A DNA stretch of 5,756 bases from an uncultured Brachyspira sp. (GTDB lineage Bacteria; Spirochaetota; Brachyspiria; Brachyspirales; Brachyspiraceae): contig CAKVCG010000113.1 of NCBI GenBank assembly GCA_934725525.1, positions 1 through 5,756 on the forward strand, given 5' to 3'. This document shows positions 5,700 to 5,756 of the stretch, piece by piece. Under the pieces are notes generated by a model. It was not told where the DNA came from. It saw nothing but the letters and a program-made list of their open reading frames with translations, and searched no databases. Each line of letters opens with the position of its first letter. Within the stretch, counting starts at the first letter, position 1. The translations under genes were made by a program, and so were the position numbers.

Positions 5700-5756
5700 T
5701 TAAAATTTTCTTTTCAAAATTATCGCTTTATGCGGACATAATTCCTGACAACAATA
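5700..5756 (-). CDS. C-terminal end of a 4Fe-4S ferredoxin-domain protein, possibly DUF362 family (partial)
   Basis: The minus strand is open from the right edge to a TAA at 5702-5700 and encodes YCCQELCPHKAIILKRKF. The C-x3-C-P core followed by KAI is the ending of a 4Fe-4S cluster motif (C-x2-C-x2-C-x3-C-P). The CCQELCP form reminds me of the ferredoxin domain at the C-terminus of DUF362 proteins, which is a recollection and not a search result. The rest of the gene, including at least one cluster cysteine, lies beyond the window. The gap to mrdA is 130 bp and contains the mrdA promoter, so the two need not be co-transcribed. No terminator with GC pairs follows the stop, only AT-rich DNA. 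Confidence 0.65.
   Translation of the reverse strand, partial: YCCQELCPHKAIILKRKF

Noticed and set aside
1..5756. Mobile elements, CRISPR arrays, toxin-antitoxin or defence systems, tRNA or rRNA genes
   Set aside because: No transposase, integrase, array-like repeats, small gene pairs or RNA gene signatures were seen; the window is filled by housekeeping and motility genes.

Overview
The window reads as chromosomal DNA of a low-GC spirochaete. The main evidence is an FlbB-like periplasmic flagellar collar protein, a family known to me only from spirochaetes. The low GC content and a GroEL tail ending in GGM..GGMY are compatible with this. The general look (AT-rich intergenic DNA, near-consensus sigma-70 promoters, a RodA with an enlarged middle) reminds me of Brachyspira, but I cannot confirm the genus without a search.

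Layout, left to right. Positions 1-177 (+) hold the last 58 codons of groEL. A hairpin at 202-228 sits between groEL and the convergent flbB gene (266-976, -) and can serve both. A sharp promoter (TTGACA, 16 bp, TATAAT) lies at 1006-1033 in front of flbB. Leftward of the right edge runs a tight three-gene operon on the minus strand: mrdA (PBP2, 3572-5569), rodA (2263-3579) and a response regulator fused to a PP2C/SpoIIE-type phosphatase (1082-2263). The genes overlap by 8 bp and 1 bp, so they are probably co-transcribed and translationally coupled. A second near-consensus promoter (TTGATA, 16 bp, TATAAT, 5614-5641) and a clear ribosome binding site precede mrdA. At the right edge, 5700-5756 (-) is the last 18 codons of an iron-sulphur protein.

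How the genes work together. PBP2 (transpeptidase) and RodA (SEDS glycosyltransferase) form the core peptidoglycan synthase of the elongasome. The third gene would be an output of a two-component or partner-switching pathway, and its coupling to rodA suggests a link between signalling and cell elongation; that link is inference. FlbB belongs to the periplasmic flagellar motor collar and is a separate transcription unit.

No mobile element, CRISPR array, RNA gene or clear foreign island was seen. Every stretch without a gene is under 200 bp. The points most worth checking are the KTS (not KTG) triad and the Cys3His putative zinc site of PBP2, the extra membrane hairpin in RodA, and the phosphatase in the mrdA-rodA operon.
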